Of a DNA stretch of 35,799 bases, positions 32,834-35,799 are shown piece by piece (the stretch's first letter is position 1; every line of letters begins with the position of its first letter). Both the position numbers and the translations under genes were made by a program. The notes below the pieces were generated by a model, which did no database searches, was not told the DNA's origin, and was given only the letters and a program-made list of their open reading frames with translations. The DNA comes from Fischerella muscicola SAG 1427-1 = PCC 73103 (GTDB lineage Bacteria > Cyanobacteriota > Cyanobacteriia > Cyanobacteriales > Nostocaceae), in contig NZ_AJLJ01000250.1 in NCBI RefSeq assembly GCF_000317245.1, positions 1 through 35,799 of the forward strand, in the 5' to 3' direction.

Positions 32834-33433
32834 ATGTTAAAGCAAGCTTGTCTTCAATCTGATCAACAGCCAAACTTTGAAGACCAAAAATTGATGCTTG
32901 ATAACTTTGATATCCAAGATATTTCCAATCTAATGGTAAATTCATCCTTCAACAGTCAACTGCATACAGCACTTGACAGCGAAAAGGTGGTTAGATCTAA
33001 GTCTATTTATGTAAATATAGAAGACTTAAAATGTTTTGAAGTTGTGAAAGATCAGTATCAAAAATTGGGTGTAGTTTTTGACAATTGTATCGCCATCCAG
33101 CCTTCAAATCCTGCATTTCCGACTCACTCTGGTTTGATGGTACTAATGGGAGCGCCGAAAGACGGATACTTAGAAGCTACTTTTTTGCAACCAGTCCAAT
33201 TTGTTAGTGCTTTGGTCACAAGTTCACAGCGTTTGGTGCTTTCTGCATATAATCGCGATCGCCAACTTTTAACTCAAACAGTATTACCAGGAGCTAATCT
33301 CGCTAATTCCAATTCTGCGCTTCCTCCCAATGCTCGGCTATCTCTAAGGGCTGATGAGATTTACAGTATTACTTTCTGTGCTTTTGATGGTCAATTTACC
33401 ATTGATAAGTTCAGTTTTTGTTTCTCAGGTTAA
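32834..33433 (+). CDS. Hypothetical protein, beta-rich C-terminal domain
   Basis: The family is not recognised. The preferred start is the ATG at 32834 (199 aa), with GAGGTGGGG just ahead of it as ribosome-binding site; a TTG at 32819 would include that signal in the coding part. Residues 1-60 are polar, without a signal peptide. The following part (KDQYQKLGVVFDNCIAIQPSNPAFPTHSGLMVLMGAPKDGYLEATFLQPVQFVSALVT) is like the jelly-roll domains found in exported cyanobacterial and PEP-CTERM proteins, with alternating strands to the end. Only three cysteines are in that part. Cellular location and role are unknown. Confidence 0.7.
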   Translation: MLKQACLQSDQQPNFEDQKLMLDNFDIQDISNLMVNSSFNSQLHTALDSEKVVRSKSIYVNIEDLKCFEVVKDQYQKLGVVFDNCIAIQPSNPAFPTHSGLMVLMGAPKDGYLEATFLQPVQFVSALVTSSQRLVLSAYNRDRQLLTQTVLPGANLANSNSALPPNARLSLRADEIYSITFCAFDGQFTIDKFSFCFSG

Positions 33434-33567
33434 AATGCACAAAAACTATTACTTGGAGATGGATAAGCGATCGCCAAATAAATCCTACCCGCAAGTAATA
33501 ATACTCAATAGTTTATTTTAATCAAGATAATAATTAAAATAAGAGTGCCTAATTATACTTCTATAAT

Positions 33568-34026
33568 TTATTCTTTGGCAATGACTATGTCTGTAGATTT
33601 AATTACAGCATATGCTTCTTCTCCCACCATCAGTTCTAATTCTTCGCTGGAAACTTTGGTAATTACAGAAGTTAGCTGGACTTTATGAACAATTTCCAGT
33701 GTGACTTCACTATTGACTGCTCCCTTCACGATTTTTGTGACAACTCCTTTGAGAACATTACGGGAACTAACTTTTAAGGGTTTCTTTTGGGTAGCAACTT
33801 CTGTTGATTCCGTACTAACATCTTCTGCTTTAGGAATAGTTGGTAATGAGACTAGAGAAACTGAAGAGACTGGAGAAGATACTGAAGACTCTTTGTTGAG
33901 ACTGCGTACAAATTCCCGCAAAACCTCTGTCTTTGTGCGCTGAGATTGCTGACAAAACTCTTCCAGCATTTTTCGCTCTTCCTCAGAGGTTTGAAATGTA
34001 ATCCATCCTTGTTCTTTTCTCGGCAT
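33568..34026 (-). CDS. Ribbon-helix-helix / Mop (TOBE) fusion, candidate molybdate-responsive regulator
   Basis: The 152-residue protein joins two parts. Residues 8-43 (WITFQTSEEERKMLEEFCQQSQRTKTEVLREFVRSL) form a CopG-like ribbon-helix-helix DNA-binding motif: one strand, two helices with RTKTEVLREF. Residues 45-85 are a Ser/Val/Thr linker. Residues 86-152 are a single Mop domain (SSRNVLKGVVTKIVKGAVNSEVTLEI ... AYAVIKSTDIVIA), the module that binds molybdate or tungstate in ModE, ModC and molbindin. By analogy with NikR it could sense metal and bind DNA. The palindromes at 34032-34080 lie directly upstream and suggest autoregulation. No Shine-Dalgarno is visible; the operator covers that site. 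Confidence 0.85.
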   Translation of the reverse strand: MPRKEQGWITFQTSEEERKMLEEFCQQSQRTKTEVLREFVRSLNKESSVSSPVSSVSLVSLPTIPKAEDVSTESTEVATQKKPLKVSSRNVLKGVVTKIVKGAVNSEVTLEIVHKVQLTSVITKVSSEELELMVGEEAYAVIKSTDIVIAKE

Positions 34027-34031
34027 AGTTT

Positions 34032-34080
34032 TACCAAATCAGTTGGTATTTTGTTGGTGATTTTGGTAGTATCCTACCAA
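34032..34080. promoter_or_regulatory. Candidate operator array: TACCAA/TTGGTA half-sites
   Basis: TACCAA-N5-TTGGTA (34032-34048) is one perfect palindrome; TTGGTAG-TATC-CTACCAA (34063-34080) is a second, with 7-bp arms; a further TTGGT is at 34054-34058. The array starts 6 bases upstream of the start codon of the RHH-Mop gene and covers its likely promoter and ribosome-binding region. Ribbon-helix-helix repressors bind such short inverted half-sites, often in tandem. Confidence 0.6.
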
Positions 34081-34310
34081 CCGTTGATTTTATAAAAAAA
34101 TCTCTTGGCTGTTCTCCTAATGAAAGGAAAACATTTTTTAATTGTAATTCTCCCACCATTTACTAATTTGCTACAGGCAATTTGCTTGCCGCGATTAACT
34201 CCCTTTACATTAGTAGCACATTGGCACTCCCCTGGCTTTGCATCCCAGAGGATTCTTGGTTCCCTAACTCGCCATAAGATATTGCTGTATTGTCATGTTG
34301 AATTTAGTCA

Positions 34311-34341
34311 TGTAGAGATGTTGGACTGCAATGTCTCTACA
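34311..34341. repeat. TGTAGAGA hairpin
   Basis: Arms TGTAGAGA and TCTCTACA frame 15 bases. It resembles the TGTAGAGACGTTGCATG family of dispersed cyanobacterial hairpins. Confidence 0.65.
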
Positions 34342-34422
34342 GGATTTAAATGTTAATCAATTTGTCTTATCTTAAGCATATTGTCAACACTACTACTTCG
34401 TCACATATACTCTGAAGAGTTC

Positions 34423-34467
34423 GTAGTGAGCGCTTTAGCGATCAAAAAGGACTAAAGTCCTGACTAC
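34423..34467. repeat. Multi-hairpin dispersed element
   Basis: GTAGT ... ACTAC ends enclose AGCGCT-TTAGCG and AGGACT-AA-AGTCCT hairpins separated by an A-run. This structure is a known type of Nostocales repeat, which I recall with both CGTAGT ends; I cannot give its family name. Confidence 0.7.
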
Positions 34468-34528
34468 TATCGTATTGACTCATAACAAATTAGGGATAAA
34501 AATGAAGCGCTACCAGCACTGTGCGGGG

Positions 34529-34706
34529 ATGAAGCGACGCACAAAGAACGCCAAGAATTGAGGATGGAGACTTCCACGAACGGTTACAGAAAAATCGGCG
34601 ATCTAGAGACAAACCTTTGCTGTGGTATGTGCGATTAGATCACCTAATGATTGATATTTACAGTAGCGCTTTAGCCTTACTACAAATATTTTGGAAACAA
34701 AAGTAA
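34529..34706 (+). pseudogene. Possible coding remnant without start
   Basis: In one frame, from just after a TGA near 34529 to a TAA at 34704-34706, the plus strand stays open and gives a peptide with HERLQKNRRSRDKPLLWYVR, then LDHLMIDIYSSALALLQIFW. The first ATG comes late. The composition looks protein-like, yet the family is not recognised. It may be the end of a decayed gene. It could also be chance. Confidence 0.25.
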
Positions 34707-34712
34707 CAAAAA

Positions 34713-35093
34713 TTAACTTTTTTGTAGAGCTTTACGCAACCACGGTGGAGGATTACCCTTGAGCGTTTGCACTAACTTATTGAGAATACTATCAATCTCT
34801 TCTTCTTCTGATTGTGGTCTGACTGGCATGACACCTCTTTTAATTAACTTAGCAGCAGGAATACCACCAATTGATGCGACATAAACAATTGCACAGTCAG
34901 CTAATGCTTCCAGTTTTGATGCTGTTTTATCATCACTCTCAGCATTTTTATCTTGATTAGAACTACCAGGAAACTTCAGAGTTTCAATAAACTTATAACC
35001 AGCATCTGAGATTTCATAAACATCTGCTTCTTGCGCCCATCCAAAGTGAGCATTAACATGAACTCTATCACTGGTTGTGAAGGCTATTTTCAT
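34713..35093 (-). CDS. nifX: NifX, nitrogenase FeMo-cofactor biosynthesis/carrier protein
   Basis: A 126-residue protein of the NifX family, which binds and carries NifB-co or FeMo-co precursors during nitrogenase assembly in the cytoplasm. It begins MKIAFTTSDRVHVNAHFGWAQEADVYEIS, with the family's THE-like strand and the histidines H13 and H16. It continues with ADCAIVYVASIGGIPAAKLIKRGVMPV and ends NPPPWLRKALQ, close to cyanobacterial NifX as I remember it. It lies outside a nif operon in this window: the upstream neighbour is a PsiE-type gene, and the downstream one is the Mop fusion 686 bases away. That suggests an extra or relocated copy. No NtcA site (GTA-N8-TAC) was seen upstream. Confidence 0.85.
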   Translation of the reverse strand: MKIAFTTSDRVHVNAHFGWAQEADVYEISDAGYKFIETLKFPGSSNQDKNAESDDKTASKLEALADCAIVYVASIGGIPAAKLIKRGVMPVRPQSEEEEIDSILNKLVQTLKGNPPPWLRKALQKS

Positions 35094-35482
35094 TCTAACG
35101 ATCCTCTCCTGAAGTTAGGAGTTGTGAATTATGAAGTGAGTCAAGATTTAAAAATTTACGCTCAATATCCCTATGGACTCTTAAAATTGACTGCATAAAT
35201 CAGGTATTATCACCTATTTTATCGAGTTATTTGCAGCATCTTTTTTGCTGGGTGAGGCGATACATGTTCCCACTATCTTTTTTGTTTCCAAGAAAGTGCG
35301 ATCGCAACCCATCATTTTTGATTCCCCTAAAGTTCAGGATAGCATATGACCAGTTAATTGGTAATTGAAAATGTTAAAATAACCTGATTTTTATATCCAT
35401 CTTGATATTAAATAATTAGGGAATTTTTAAAGACTATCAAGATAGAATTGAATGCTTAAAATTGCTGTATTTGCAGTCACAA
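35094..35482. other. Intergenic region upstream of nifX
   Basis: AT-rich, without gene. A weak inverted repeat ACCA-GTTAAT-TGGT occurs at 35349-35362 and a hairpin with arms ATCTTGATA/TATCAAGAT (35399-35407 and 35435-35443) lies after the PsiE gene and may end its transcript. Confidence 0.55.
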
Positions 35483-35799
35483 CTAATCTGATGATAGAGA
35501 ATTTTCAGCCAAAAAGTGTGTGTTGATTTCTGTGGCGTCAGTTTGATGATGTTTGATGTTTTCAAACAAATGAGATATCCAAGGCATAGCAATAAGAATT
35601 ACTCCTAAGACGACTAAAAATACTGATATTCCTATAATTTGATCACGAGGGATTTCCAGTACACCACGTAAAATGACTTCTCGTAATGCAGAAACGATAG
35701 TAATTTCCACTGCTGCTACTACTGATATCCGTTGTTGTTGTAGGTAATCAATTAACAGACGAAACAACTCTACCAGAATCAAAATAAACAAGATATCAG
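35483..35799 (-). CDS. PsiE-family (phosphate-starvation-inducible-like) membrane protein, partial
   Basis: The gene runs off the window's right edge; the visible 105 codons are its C-terminal end. They contain the transmembrane segment DILFILILVELFRLLI, then SVVAAVEITIVSALREVILRGVLEI and IIGISVFLVVLGVILIAMPWI, an arrangement that fits the PsiE family of small inner-membrane proteins with four helices. The TTG near 35791 is probably not the start, since the frame continues open upstream (D-I before it). The last 25 residues form a soluble, polar tail. The function of the family is not settled. Confidence 0.75.
   Translation of the reverse strand, partial: DILFILILVELFRLLIDYLQQQRISVVAAVEITIVSALREVILRGVLEIPRDQIIGISVFLVVLGVILIAMPWISHLFENIKHHQTDATEINTHFLAENSLSSD

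Larger units (their letters stand above)
34027..34712. other. Intergenic region with operator, hairpins and a gene remnant
   Basis: From left to right: the TTGGTA/TACCAA array (34032-34080), ordinary AT-rich DNA, a TGTAGAGA hairpin (34311-34341), a three-hairpin dispersed element (34423-34467), and an open stretch without start (about 34529-34706). No complete gene was supported. Confidence 0.65.

Noticed and set aside
34105..34356. Plus-strand 83-codon frame after the operator array
   Set aside because: Its end translates the TGTAGAGA hairpin and there is neither a ribosome-binding site nor a domain pattern.

Overview
The window looks like chromosomal DNA of a filamentous, probably heterocystous, cyanobacterium (Nostocales). 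The reasons are the very frequent GCGATCGC (HIP1) octamers inside genes, an AT-rich base composition with many short dispersed palindromes and heptameric repeats between genes, and typical gene content: an SLH/OprB-type porin, a carotenoid oxygenase, HpnH for hopanoid side chains, an Npun_R2821-type glycosyltransferase-like protein, NifX and a Mop-domain protein. No tRNA, rRNA, CRISPR array, integrase or intact insertion sequence was seen.

Layout. 1-373: hairpin-rich non-coding DNA. 374-2367 (minus): a membrane protein followed by a four-carbon acid sugar kinase split by a frameshift at an 8-base homopolymer. 2614-3702: aroC. 3896-7307: a small glycan island (GT2 and Npun_R2821-type genes on minus, GT4 on plus). 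7403-10739: a small exported protein, a large outer-membrane porin and two small cyanobacterial proteins. 11112-13477: thrC and hpnH. 13571-15359 (minus): a degenerate GIY-YIG-like protein and a sensor-kinase homologue that has lost all its catalytic motifs. 15759-17177: a metallo-beta-lactamase-fold protein with a transaldolase-type aldolase three bases downstream, then a 15-copy 21-bp minisatellite that stays open in the aldolase's frame. 17524-19423: GNAT, a WrbA-like flavoprotein with a candidate HxlR-type operator, and a membrane-anchored hypothetical. 19655-22526: divergent carotenoid oxygenase and PhoA-type lipoprotein phosphatase. 22552-27652 (minus): an AAC(6')-like acetyltransferase, a SWIM zinc-finger protein, a DUF6887/DUF6888 pair (one gene with an apparent ATT start) and a SNF2 helicase. 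28029-32308: a DUF3574 protein, a subtilase with a small downstream gene resembling its propeptide, and an alpha/beta-hydrolase homologue lacking triad residues. 32834-35799: an unknown protein, a ribbon-helix-helix/Mop fusion with a palindromic candidate operator, an isolated nifX and the end of a PsiE-family gene.

Genes likely to work together: SNF2 helicase with SWIM protein; MBL-fold protein with aldolase; subtilase with the propeptide-like protein; the three glycosyltransferases in a surface glycan pathway; and, loosely, the Mop-domain regulator and NifX, both linked to molybdenum.

The strongest leads for something undescribed are the RHH-Mop candidate molybdate sensor with TTGGTA/TACCAA operators, the subtilase plus stand-alone propeptide pair, the pseudo-histidine kinase, and the ATT-initiated DUF6888 gene inside the SNF2-SWIM operon. 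All family assignments were made by eye from motifs; no database search was run.
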